Shown here: positions 42,016 through 49,972 of the stretch, piece by piece | Layout of the letters: each line of letters opens with the position of its first letter | How positions within the stretch are numbered: position 1 is the stretch's first letter | DNA from: an uncultured Eubacteriales bacterium | GTDB lineage: Bacteria > Bacillota > Clostridia > Christensenellales > CAG-138 | Length of the DNA stretch: 53,310 nucleotides | NCBI GenBank assembly: GCA_900549955.1 | Contig: URQH01000009.1 | Coordinates: forward strand, 1-53,310 | Reading direction: 5' to 3' | Program-made: the position numbers and the translations under genes | Notes under the pieces: generated by a model | Database searches by the model: none | What the model saw: only the letters and a program-made list of their open reading frames with translations | Told to the model about the DNA's origin: nothing

Positions 42016-42972
42016 TCAGCCCCTGCCGCGGAGGCTGCTCACGATGCCGCACAGGATGCCCCCGATCGGGAACACCACCCAGCCGGGGTGCCACAGGTGA
42101 AAGACGAAGCCCAGCAGCAGGAACAGGGCCGTGGCGACGAGCATGATGGCGCCCTCCCAGTCCCTGCCCGGGGCGTTCGCTTTGGCGTCATTTGCGCCGT
42201 CTGCGGCCTGTGCGCTCACGGGCGCGTCTCCCACGTGATAGCGCGCCCACGTCATGCCGCCGTAGACGAGGAGCATGGCGGCGGCCGCGAGGATGAGCAG
42301 GAAGAGCCCGGTGGCCAAAGAGCTGCGCGCCTCCTCCTGCAGGCCGGACATCAGCAGCGGGCTGCACACGAGCAGGATCACGCCGAGCAGCGCAAGCACG
42401 GCCCCGCCGGCGATCAACCACGGGAAGCGGCGTTCGAATTGCTCCACTTGCGCAGGGGGATAAGGGGAACGGGGGATCGAGGGATAGCGCCGTTCAAACG
42501 CGGCGTGACGGCAGCCGAACACGATGCACATCGCCGCGGCGGCGGCGATGCAGCCGAGTAGCAACGCCGTGCCCACGAGCGCGGCCACATTCCCCGGGAA
42601 ACGGGCCTGGAGTAGCAGCAGGACGGCGATGCCGGCAAGCACCAATCCCGTGCTGCACGTCACAAGCCGCGTGCCCGAGCGCATGTGCCGGTCGTAAGCG
42701 ACGGCCGCCGCTTGCGCTTCCCGCTCGGATGCCTGTGCGTCCGCCGCGTCTTCGGTGCGCGCGCGTCCATCTCCCACGCTGCCGCGCACGAGCGTGTCGA
42801 GGCTGCAGCCGAACAGGTCGCATAGCTGCAGCAGCTTATCCATCTCCGGGAAACTCCCGTCCGACTCCCACTTGGAGACCGACTGCCGGGAGACGCCCAG
42901 CGCATCGGCCAGGCCTTCCTGGGTCATGTTGTTGCGCCGGCGCAGCGCCTGCAGATTCGTGCCAAAGCTCAT
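42016..42972 (-). CDS. Membrane-anchored XRE-family transcriptional regulator
   Basis: This 318-residue protein has an N-terminal HTH_3 domain (LQALRRRNNMTQEGLADALG, VSRQSVSKWESDGSFPEMDK). A linker rich in Ala, Glu and Asp and then about five to six hydrophobic segments (for example GLVLAGIAVLLLLQA and GGAVLALLGVILLV) follow. Regulators of this build usually respond to envelope or signal-peptide input; the target is unknown. GGAGGGACCT precedes the start on the minus strand. Two perfect palindromes lie in its upstream region and suggest self-regulation. Confidence 0.85.
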   Translation of the reverse strand: MSFGTNLQALRRRNNMTQEGLADALGVSRQSVSKWESDGSFPEMDKLLQLCDLFGCSLDTLVRGSVGDGRARTEDAADAQASEREAQAAAVAYDRHMRSGTRLVTCSTGLVLAGIAVLLLLQARFPGNVAALVGTALLLGCIAAAAAMCIVFGCRHAAFERRYPSIPRSPYPPAQVEQFERRFPWLIAGGAVLALLGVILLVCSPLLMSGLQEEARSSLATGLFLLILAAAAMLLVYGGMTWARYHVGDAPVSAQAADGANDAKANAPGRDWEGAIMLVATALFLLLGFVFHLWHPGWVVFPIGGILCGIVSSLRGRG

Positions 42973-43194
42973 AGGTCCCTCCGGGGCGCGGCGGGGCGCC
43001 GCGCGGTTGTGATGACGGTATCATACCGCATGGCAGGGAAAAAATCCACCAATCGTTGGTTTTCAACTGCGGCAAAACATGTCAAGTTGCGGTTGCGCCG
43101 GGGGCTTTGGGGGCTACCGGAGGGCGGCGCGCGCCGTTGCGGCGCCTGAAAGGCCCTTTTTTGAGTCGATCGCGGAAAAAGATAGAAATCGGGC
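42973..43194. promoter_or_regulatory. Divergent intergenic region with two palindromes
   Basis: GGTATCATACC (43017-43027) and ACCAATCGTTGGT (43048-43060) are perfect palindromes upstream of the XRE gene and are candidate operators. On the minus strand the first contains TATGAT, a possible -10. Further right, GCCTGAAAGGC followed by CCTTTTTT (43145-43162) resembles a plus-strand terminator, but no plus-strand gene is visible before it. Confidence 0.5.
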
Positions 43195-43224
43195 TTTACA
43201 CCGCGCCCCCTGTGGTGGTATACT
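43195..43224 (+). promoter_or_regulatory. Promoter of the aro operon leader
   Basis: TTTACA (43195-43200), an 18-nt spacer and TATACT (43219-43224). The upstream TGG makes it an extended -10. The transcript should start near 43231, about 45 nt before the leader peptide. Confidence 0.75.
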
Positions 43225-43276
43225 GTCTGCAACGACGGCGGATGTGCCGCCTGGCAAGACGGACAGAGGCTGACCC

Positions 43277-43375
43277 ATGAAACACGACCTGCTTTTTGCC
43301 GCATATTCCTACTTTACCTTTGCGGGCTACTTTTACCGCAAGGGCAATGGTGGTTTTCGCGGCGGCAGGGCTTGA
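43277..43375 (+). CDS. Phe/Tyr-rich leader peptide of the aro operon
   Basis: This is a 32-codon ORF preceded by AGAGG. Residues 7-20 (FAAYSYFTFAGYFY) contain eight aromatic residues in 14 positions: Phe 7, 13, 15, 19 and Tyr 10, 12, 18, 20. There is no Trp. All five Phe codons in the peptide are TTT, notable in a GC-rich genome. The C-terminal part (RKGNGGFRGGRA) is encoded by DNA that doubles as the 5' strand of an antiterminator (43349-43358). Starvation for Phe or Tyr should stall the ribosome on codons 18-20, leaving that strand free. The peptide itself probably has no function. Confidence 0.88.
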   Translation: MKHDLLFAAYSYFTFAGYFYRKGNGGFRGGRA

Positions 43376-43443
43376 GACTTGCGTTTCCACGCAACAGACT
43401 TGAGAACAGCGACCTCGCGGAAGACCACCGCGAGGTCTTTTTT
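43349..43443 (+). terminator. Transcription attenuator of the aro operon
   Basis: Terminator: GACCTCGCGG (43411-43420) and CCGCGAGGTC (43428-43437), a perfect 10-bp stem with 7-nt loop, then TTTTTT (43438-43443). Antiterminator: GGTGGTTTTC (43349-43358, inside the leader ORF) pairs with GAAGACCACC (43420-43429), 10 bp with one G-U, and would break the terminator. A small hairpin, TTGCGT-TTCC-ACGCAA (43379-43394), lies between them. Confidence 0.9.
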
Positions 43444-43486
43444 CTAAATTTTGCTGTTATACGCTTACAGAAAGGAACGAAACACC

Positions 43487-44506
43487 ATGATCGTATTGCT
43501 GAAGAACCAACCGCGCGAGGACGAACTGCAAAACCTCATCAACTGGTTTCGCGGCATGGGGTTGGACGTACACGTCAGCCACGGCAGCGACCACACGCTG
43601 CTCGGCCTCATCGGCGACACGTCGCGCATCGACATCGACCTCATCCAGGCGCTCGAGATCGTCGAGAGCGTGACGCGCATCCAGGAGCCGTATAAAAACG
43701 CCAACCGCAAGTTCCATCCGGAGGACAGCGTGTTCGACGTCGGCGGGGGCGAACGCATCGGCGGCGGGTATTTCCAGCTGATCGCGGGGCCGTGCTCGGT
43801 GGAATCGGAAGAGCAGATCTGTTCCATCGCGGCGGACGTGAAAAAGAGCGGCGCGACGATGCTGCGCGGCGGCGCGTTCAAGCCGCGCACGTCGCCCTAT
43901 GCGTTCCAGGGCCTCCGGGAAAAGGGCATTGAGCTGTTGCTCGAGGCCAAGCGGGAGACCGGGTTGCCCATTGTGACGGAACTGATGGATATTTCGCAGC
44001 TGCCGCTGTTTGCCGATGTGGACGTGATCCAGGTGGGCGCGCGCAGCATGCAGAACTTTGAAATGCTCAAGGAGCTCGGGCACTGCGACAAGCCCATCCT
44101 GCTCAAACGCGGCCTGTCCAGCACGTTCCAGGAGCTGCTCATGAGCGCGGAATACATCATGGCGGGCGGCAACGAGCGCGTGATCCTGTGCGAGCGCGGC
44201 ATTCGCACGTTTGAGACGTACACGCGCAATACGCTCGACATTTCGGCCGTGCCGGTGCTGCGGGAGCTGTCGCACCTGCCGGTCGTGGTCGATCCGAGCC
44301 ACGCCACCGGCATGTGGCGCATGGTGCATCCGCTGGCGCTGGCCGCGGTCGCCGCGGGTGCGGACGGCATCATGGTGGAGGTGCACAACGATCCGCCGCA
44401 CGCGCTGTGCGACGGGCCGCAGTCCATCACGCCGCAGGGGTTTGACCAGCTGGCGCGGGATGTGCGCGCGCTGCGCGAGGCGCTGGGCAAGAGGCAGAGC
44501 GCATGA
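43487..44506 (+). CDS. aroF: 3-deoxy-7-phosphoheptulonate (DAHP) synthase
   Basis: This is the first committed enzyme of the shikimate pathway, joining phosphoenolpyruvate and erythrose-4-phosphate; 339 residues. It is the type I-beta form. A ferredoxin-like N-terminal regulatory domain (about 1-70) with INWFRGMGLDVHVSHG precedes the barrel. The barrel has LIAGPCSVESEEQI, LRGGAFKPRTSPYAFQG, VGARSMQNFEML, LLKRGLSSTFQELL and VVDPSHATGMWRMV. The N-terminal domain in this class mediates Tyr/Phe or prephenate inhibition. AAAGGAACGAAACACC lies upstream. It is the first gene after the attenuator. Confidence 0.95.
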   Translation: MIVLLKNQPREDELQNLINWFRGMGLDVHVSHGSDHTLLGLIGDTSRIDIDLIQALEIVESVTRIQEPYKNANRKFHPEDSVFDVGGGERIGGGYFQLIAGPCSVESEEQICSIAADVKKSGATMLRGGAFKPRTSPYAFQGLREKGIELLLEAKRETGLPIVTELMDISQLPLFADVDVIQVGARSMQNFEMLKELGHCDKPILLKRGLSSTFQELLMSAEYIMAGGNERVILCERGIRTFETYTRNTLDISAVPVLRELSHLPVVVDPSHATGMWRMVHPLALAAVAAGADGIMVEVHNDPPHALCDGPQSITPQGFDQLARDVRALREALGKRQSA

Positions 44507-45369
44507 GCACGGTCGGCGTACTTGGCCTTGGCCTGATCGGCGGGTCGCTGGCGCGCGCGCTCCACGCGCGCACGGACTGGGACGTGCTGGGGCTCGACGC
44601 CGATCCCGCGGTCGTTGCGCGCGCGCTGTCGGACGGGGTCATCCGCGCCGGCGCGCACGACGGGGAGCAGATGGCGGCGCTTGCCGGCACGTGCGACGTG
44701 CTGCTCGTGGCGCTGTATCCCGGCGTGGCCGTGGAGCGCATGCGGCAGCTGGCGCCGGCGCTCCGGCCGGGGACGCTCGTGGTGGACTGCTGCGGTGTGA
44801 AGCAGCCGGTCTGCGCCGCGCTCGAGCCGCTCTCGAAGCAATATGGCTTCACGTTCATCGGCGGGCATCCGATGGCGGGGCTCGAACGCTTTGGGTACGA
44901 CAACTCCCGGGAGACGCTCTTTGACGGCGCGTCGATGATCCTGACGCCGGCGCCGGACCTCGCGCCGGAAGTGCTGGAGCGTGCGGAGGCATTTTTCTAT
45001 GCGCTCGGCTTTGCCCGCATCCGGCGTTGCACGCCGGAGGAACACGACCGCATGATCGCCTATACGTCGCAGCTGGCGCACGTGGTGTCCAGCGCGTACG
45101 TGCAGAGCGACGCGGCGCTCGATCACGTGGGGTTTTCGGCCGGCAGCTTTCAGGACATGACGCGCGTGGCGCGGCTGTATGAGCCGATGTGGGTCGAGCT
45201 GTTTCTCGACAACACTGGCCCGCTGCTCCACGAGCTGGACGGGCTGATCGGCCGCCTGGAGCAGTTTGCCGCGGCCATCCGCAGCGGCGACCGCGACGCG
45301 CTGTACGACCTGCTGCATCAGGGGCGCGTGCGGCGCGAGCAGATCACCGAGCGCGAACGGCACGCATAG
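44503..45369 (+). CDS. tyrA: Prephenate dehydrogenase
   Basis: This NAD(P)-dependent enzyme converts prephenate to 4-hydroxyphenylpyruvate (tyrosine branch). The 288-residue protein begins TVGVLGLGLIGGSLARAL (cofactor loop). It contains FIGGHPMAGLERFGYDN and YTSQLAHVVSSAYVQS, with the conserved His and Gln positions. It has no ACT or chorismate mutase domain. The start overlaps the aroF stop (ATGA), so the two are translationally coupled. Confidence 0.92.
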   Translation: MSTVGVLGLGLIGGSLARALHARTDWDVLGLDADPAVVARALSDGVIRAGAHDGEQMAALAGTCDVLLVALYPGVAVERMRQLAPALRPGTLVVDCCGVKQPVCAALEPLSKQYGFTFIGGHPMAGLERFGYDNSRETLFDGASMILTPAPDLAPEVLERAEAFFYALGFARIRRCTPEEHDRMIAYTSQLAHVVSSAYVQSDAALDHVGFSAGSFQDMTRVARLYEPMWVELFLDNTGPLLHELDGLIGRLEQFAAAIRSGDRDALYDLLHQGRVRREQITERERHA

Positions 45370-45397
45370 GCCGATGGAAACAGGAGGGGAACATTGC

Positions 45398-46471
45398 ATG
45401 CATACCATCCACGTGGCGACCGGAACGCCATATGACGTACACATCGGCGCGGGACTGCTCGGCCGGCTCGGCGCGCTTACGGCCGCGGCCTGCCCAAAGG
45501 CATCCCGCGTGGCGCTCGTCGCGGACGATACGGTAGACGGGCTCTATGGCGACCGGGCGGCGGCGGCGCTCGCATCGGCCGGGCTGCCGGTGTCGCGGTT
45601 CCGCTTCCCGCATGGCGAAGGGAGCAAGACGCTCGGCACCTACGCGCAGCTGCTCTCCTTCCTGGCGGCGGAGCGGCTGACGCGCGCCGACTGCATCGTG
45701 GCGCTCGGCGGCGGTGTGACGGGGGATCTGGCCGGCTTTGCGGCGGCGACGTATCTGCGCGGCATCGACTATGTCCAGGCGCCCACGACGCTGCTGGCCG
45801 CGGTCGATTCTTCCGTCGGCGGCAAGACGGCGGTCGACCTGCCGGAGGGAAAGAACCTCGTGGGCGCGTTCCACCAGCCGTCGCTCGTGGCGTGCGATTT
45901 GGATGTGTTCGCCACGCTCCCTGCGGAGATGTTTGCCGACGGGCTCGCGGAGTCCATCAAATACGGCGTGATCTGCGACGAGCCGCTGTTTGAAGCGTTT
46001 TCGGGCGGGCGGCCCGCGCAGCTGGAGGCGGTGGTGGCGCGCTGCGTCGCCATCAAGGCGCGCATCGTCGGGGAGGACGAGCGCGACCAGGGCGCGCGCC
46101 AGCTGCTCAACCTCGGGCACACCGGCGCGCATGCCATCGAACTGCTCAGCGGCATGCGCATTTCGCACGGGCACGCCGTGGCGATGGGCATGGCGCTCGT
46201 CGCGCGCGCGTCGCTGGCGGCTGGCTGGTGCGCGCCCGACGTGCCGGGCCGCATCGAGGCGGCGCTTGGGCGCAACGCGCTGCCGGTCGGCTGCCCGTTT
46301 GGAGCGGCGGAGCTTGCCCAGGCCGTGCTCTCGGACAAGAAGCGGCGCGGCGGCGCGATCACGCTCGTGATCCCGGAGCGCATCGGCGGCTGTGTGCTGC
46401 GCGAGGCGCCTGTGGAAACCCTGACATCGTTTTTTGCCGGCGGGCTGTCCGGCGGCGGGAAGGAGGCCTGA
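45398..46471 (+). CDS. aroB: 3-dehydroquinate synthase
   Basis: This closes DAHP to 3-dehydroquinate, step 2 of the pathway. In the 357-residue protein VALGGGVTGDLAGFAAATYL and QAPTTLLAAVDSSVGGKTAV form the NAD and substrate sites. GLAESIKYGVICDEPLFE and LNLGHTGAHAIE carry metal-binding residues. CAGGAGGGGAACATTGC precedes ATG 45398. The aroA start follows immediately. Confidence 0.95.
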   Translation: MHTIHVATGTPYDVHIGAGLLGRLGALTAAACPKASRVALVADDTVDGLYGDRAAAALASAGLPVSRFRFPHGEGSKTLGTYAQLLSFLAAERLTRADCIVALGGGVTGDLAGFAAATYLRGIDYVQAPTTLLAAVDSSVGGKTAVDLPEGKNLVGAFHQPSLVACDLDVFATLPAEMFADGLAESIKYGVICDEPLFEAFSGGRPAQLEAVVARCVAIKARIVGEDERDQGARQLLNLGHTGAHAIELLSGMRISHGHAVAMGMALVARASLAAGWCAPDVPGRIEAALGRNALPVGCPFGAAELAQAVLSDKKRRGGAITLVIPERIGGCVLREAPVETLTSFFAGGLSGGGKEA

Positions 46472-47704
46472 GTGGACGTCCGGCTGTATCCTGCCAGGCT
46501 GTCCGGCACGGTGCCGGCGGTCGTGTCCAAATCGGCGGCGCACCGCGCGCTGCTGTGCGCGGCCATGTGCGGCGCGTCCACCCGCCTCACCGGCATGCCG
46601 GAAGGCGGCATGGATGCGACACACGTGGGGGACGACATTCTGGCCACCGTCGGCTGCATCGAGGCGCTGGGCGGCGCGGTGCTGGCGCGCGGCGGCGCGT
46701 GGGAGGTGCGCCCGTGCCGGCCGCTCGGCGGCGTGACGCTCGACTGCGGGGAGAGCGGCTCCACGTTGCGCTTTTTGCTGCCGGTCGCGGCCGCGCTGAC
46801 CGACCGGTTTACCATCACCGGGCACGGGCGGCTGCCGCAGCGCCCGCTCGGCCCACTGCGCGCCGTGCTCGAGACGCACGGCTGCACGGTGCGCGGGGAT
46901 GGGCTGCCGCTCTCCGTTTCCGGGTCGCTCAAGGCGGGGGAGATGTCCCTGCCCGGCAACGTGAGCTCGCAGTTTGTGAGCGGCCTGCTGCTGGCGGCGC
47001 CGCTGCTCGACGGGGAGACGCGGCTGCAAATCGACGGGCCGCTGGAATCCGCCGGCTATGTGGACATGACCTGCGCCACCATGGGGCGCTTTGGCGCGCC
47101 GGTGGAGGCGCGGGCGGGCGGCTTTCTCGTGCGTGGCGGCGGCTATCGCTCGTGCGGGGAGCTGGCGGTCGAGGGCGACTGGTCGAACGCCGCATTCTTC
47201 CTCGCCGCGCGGTCGATGGGCCATGCGGTGGAGGTGTCCGGGCTCGACGGGGCGTCGATGCAGCCGGACCGCTGCTGTGAAGCGCTCTTTCAGCGCGTGG
47301 GCACCGGCGCGCACCTCGACGTGTCGGGCTGCCCCGACCTGGTGCCCGTGCTCGCGGTGCGGGCGGCCATGGCGGAAGGCGAGACGCACATCGACGGCGC
47401 GGCGCGGCTGCGCCTGAAGGAGAGCGATCGGCTGCAGGCGGTCGCGGAGGGGCTGACGGCTCTTGGCGTGTTTGTGACGGAGCGGCCCGATGGGTTGAGC
47501 ATCCATGGCGGCGGCGTCGAGGGCGGCGAGGTGAGCGGCTATCGCGACCACCGCATGGTCATGGCGTGGGCCATCGCCGCGCTCGGCGCAAAGCGCCCCG
47601 TCACCGTGCATGGCGCGGAGGCCGTCCAGAAGTCATATCCGGGCTTTTTCCAGGAATACGAACGGTTGGGAGGGAAGGTCGATGTCCTCGGTATGGATGG
47701 GTGA
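46472..47704 (+). CDS. aroA: 5-enolpyruvylshikimate-3-phosphate synthase
   Basis: This makes EPSP from shikimate-3-phosphate and PEP. The 410-residue protein starts at GTG with no gap after the aroB stop. SKSAAHRALLCAAMC is the PEP/shikimate-3-phosphate site. LDCGESGSTLRFLLPVA, LPQRPLGPL, ARLRLKESDRLQAV, YRDHRMVMAWAIAALG and VQKSYPGFFQEYERLGG complete the family motifs. LDCGESGSTLR replaces the LGNAGTAMR of class I enzymes, typical of the class II-like glyphosate-tolerant branch; tolerance is inferred, not shown. Confidence 0.95.
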   Translation: MDVRLYPARLSGTVPAVVSKSAAHRALLCAAMCGASTRLTGMPEGGMDATHVGDDILATVGCIEALGGAVLARGGAWEVRPCRPLGGVTLDCGESGSTLRFLLPVAAALTDRFTITGHGRLPQRPLGPLRAVLETHGCTVRGDGLPLSVSGSLKAGEMSLPGNVSSQFVSGLLLAAPLLDGETRLQIDGPLESAGYVDMTCATMGRFGAPVEARAGGFLVRGGGYRSCGELAVEGDWSNAAFFLAARSMGHAVEVSGLDGASMQPDRCCEALFQRVGTGAHLDVSGCPDLVPVLAVRAAMAEGETHIDGAARLRLKESDRLQAVAEGLTALGVFVTERPDGLSIHGGGVEGGEVSGYRDHRMVMAWAIAALGAKRPVTVHGAEAVQKSYPGFFQEYERLGGKVDVLGMDG

Positions 47705-48779
47705 ACGGCTGCGCGTGTCGGTGTTTGGCGAGTCGCACGGCCCGGCGATCGGCGCGGTGGCCGACGGCCTGCCGGATGGCGAGGCGCTGGATGTTTCCGC
47801 GCTTGCGGCCTTTATGGCGCGTCGGGCGCCGGGCGGGGCGCTGTCCACGCCGCGGCGGGAGGCGGACGCGGTGCGCGTGCTCTCCGGCGTGAAGGACGGC
47901 GTGACGACCGGCGCGCCGCTTGCCGTGCTCATTGAAAACACGAACGCGCGCTCGCGCGATTATGAGACGTTCCGGCGCGTGCCGCGCCCGTCGCACGCGG
48001 ACTACCCCGCGCTGCTGCGCTACCACGGCCACGCGGACCTGGCCGGCGGCGGCCATTTTTCCGGCAGGCTGACGGCGCCGCTGTGCGCCGTTGGCGGGCT
48101 GTGTTTGCAGATGCTGGCGCGCCGCGGGGTGACCGTGGGGGCGCACCTGCAGGAGGTGGCTGGGATCCCGGACGCGGCGGTGGACAGCGGAACGCTCACG
48201 AGGGAGGCGCTGCAAGCGTTGGCCGGCCGGCCCCTGCCGGTGTTTGACGAGACGGCGGGCGCACGCATGCGTGAGGCGATTGAAGCCGCCCGCGCGGCGG
48301 GCGACTCCGTGGGCGGCGTGGTAGAGCTGTTTGCGCTCGGCCTGCCGGGCGGGCTCGGCGACCCGATGTTTGGCGGCGTGGAAAACCGGCTGGCGGCGGC
48401 GCTGTTCGGCATCCCGGCCGTGCGGGGCGTCTCGTTCGGCGCCGGGTTTGCCGCCGCGCGCATGCGGGGCAGCGAGCACAACGACGCCTATTGTGCCCGG
48501 GACGGGCGCGTGCGCACGAAGACGAATCACCACGGCGGCGTGATCGGCGGCATCACCACCGGGGAACCGCTCGTGGCGCGCATGGCGGTGAAGCCCACGC
48601 CGTCCATCGCGGCGGTGCAGCGCACGCTCGATTTTGAGACGATGGCAGAGACGCAGCTTTCCATCGGCGGGCGGCATGACCCGTGCATCGCGCACCGCGC
48701 GGTGCCGGTCATGGAGGCGGTGGCGGCCCTCGTGCTGCTCGATCTGCTGCTGGAATCGGCCGGCGGCCCAAGGCCGTGA
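47682..48779 (+). CDS. aroC: Chorismate synthase
   Basis: This FMN-dependent enzyme converts EPSP to chorismate. The 365-residue protein has VSVFGESHGPAIGAVADGLP, RRAPGGALSTPRREADAV, PRPSHADYPALLRYHG and GGGHFSGRLTAPLCAVGG. MRGSEHNDAYC and KTNHHGGVIGGITTGEP follow. GGGAGGGAAGGTCG provides the ribosome binding site inside the end of aroA; the two genes overlap by 23 nt. One part of the canonical Arg-rich FMN region is retained (RHDPCIAHRAVPVMEA). Confidence 0.95.
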   Translation: MSSVWMGERLRVSVFGESHGPAIGAVADGLPDGEALDVSALAAFMARRAPGGALSTPRREADAVRVLSGVKDGVTTGAPLAVLIENTNARSRDYETFRRVPRPSHADYPALLRYHGHADLAGGGHFSGRLTAPLCAVGGLCLQMLARRGVTVGAHLQEVAGIPDAAVDSGTLTREALQALAGRPLPVFDETAGARMREAIEAARAAGDSVGGVVELFALGLPGGLGDPMFGGVENRLAAALFGIPAVRGVSFGAGFAAARMRGSEHNDAYCARDGRVRTKTNHHGGVIGGITTGEPLVARMAVKPTPSIAAVQRTLDFETMAETQLSIGGRHDPCIAHRAVPVMEAVAALVLLDLLLESAGGPRP

Positions 48780-48827
48780 CGGCGGACAGATACCATCCGA
48801 CACAGGACAGTAAGGGAGGAAAAGACC

Positions 48828-49970
48828 ATGGATTTACAGACGCTTCGCGCGCGCATCGACGAGATTGACGACCAGATGATCGACCTGTTCCGCGCGCGCA
48901 TGGAGACCGCAAAGGAGATTGCCGCCTGCAAACAGTCGAGCGGCATCGGCGTGCGCAACCGCAGCCGTGAGCGCGAGGTGCTCTCCCGCGTGACCGACCG
49001 CGCCGGCGAGGACATTGAAAGCTATGCCAAGCTCCTCTACCAGACCATTTTCGAGGTGAGCTGTTCCTACCAGAACCGCCTGCTCGTGGACGACAGCGAC
49101 TTTTCCGCCCGCATTGAGACGGCGGTGGCCAACACGCCGGCGCTGTTCCCGACCAAGGCGGTCGTGGCGTGCCAGGGCGTGGAGGGCGCCTACTCGCAGC
49201 AGGCGTGCGACAAGCTGTTTTCGCTGCCGAGCATCCTGTATTTCCGGCAGTTTGACGGCGTGTTCCAGGCCGTGCAGAGCGGCATGTGCCGCTATGGCAT
49301 TTTGCCGATCGACAACAGCTCGAACGGCTCCGTCGGCCGCGTATACGACCTCATGCGCAACTACAAGTTCCACATCGTGCGCAGCATCCGCCTGTGCGTG
49401 CGGCACAGCCTGCTGGCCAAGCAGGGCGTCCAGCTGAGCGACGTGAAGGAGATCTTTTCGCATGAGCAGGCCATCGGCCAGTGCAGTGCGTTTTTGAAGG
49501 AGCTGCGCAACGTGAAGGTCACCGTCTGCGAAAACACCGCCGTCGCCGCGCGCATGGTGGCGGAGTCCGACCGGCGTGACATCGCGGCCATCTCCAGCGT
49601 GCACTGCGCGGAGCTGTACGGTCTGTCGGTGCTGGCAGAACACGTGCAGAACAGCGAAAACAACTATACGCGCTTCATCTGCATCGGCAAGGAGCTCGAG
49701 ATCTTCCCCGGTGCGAACCGCATCAGCCTCATGCTCTCCGCGGCGCACCGCCCCGGCTCGCTCTACGAGCTGCTCTCCAAGTTCGCCGCGCTCGGCATCA
49801 ACCTGACCAAGCTCGAGAGCCGCCCGCTGCCCGGCAGCGACTTTGAGTTCGTGTTCTATTTTGACATGGAGGCGTCCGTGCTCTCGCCAGAGGTGCGCAA
49901 GATGCTGGCGGAGCTGGAGGCGTCGCCGGAGCTGTTCGTGTTCCTCGGCAACTATCAGGAGGTCAGCTGA
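48828..49970 (+). CDS. pheA: Chorismate mutase / prephenate dehydratase
   Basis: This bifunctional enzyme of the phenylalanine branch has 380 residues. An AroQ-type mutase domain (about 1-85) starts LQTLRARIDEIDDQMIDLFR. The dehydratase domain (about 108-285) has CQGVEGAYSQQACDKLF, DNSSNGSVGRVYDL and the catalytic Thr in NNYTRFICIG. A C-terminal ACT domain (about 295-375) has HRPGSLYELLSKFAALGIN and LESRPLPGSDFEFVFYFD, where the ESRP motif binds Phe for feedback inhibition. AAGGGAGGAAAAGACC precedes the start. Confidence 0.95.
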   Translation: MDLQTLRARIDEIDDQMIDLFRARMETAKEIAACKQSSGIGVRNRSREREVLSRVTDRAGEDIESYAKLLYQTIFEVSCSYQNRLLVDDSDFSARIETAVANTPALFPTKAVVACQGVEGAYSQQACDKLFSLPSILYFRQFDGVFQAVQSGMCRYGILPIDNSSNGSVGRVYDLMRNYKFHIVRSIRLCVRHSLLAKQGVQLSDVKEIFSHEQAIGQCSAFLKELRNVKVTVCENTAVAARMVAESDRRDIAAISSVHCAELYGLSVLAEHVQNSENNYTRFICIGKELEIFPGANRISLMLSAAHRPGSLYELLSKFAALGINLTKLESRPLPGSDFEFVFYFDMEASVLSPEVRKMLAELEASPELFVFLGNYQEVS

Positions 49971-49972
49971 GC

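Noticed and set aside
45344..47611. 755-codon open frame on the minus strand
   Set aside because: It lies opposite aroB and aroA, has no family motifs or ribosome binding site, and is rich in Arg/His/Ala, as expected for the antisense of GC-rich genes. The same holds for the long antisense frames at 11237-13342, 7465-9351 and 39601-41592.
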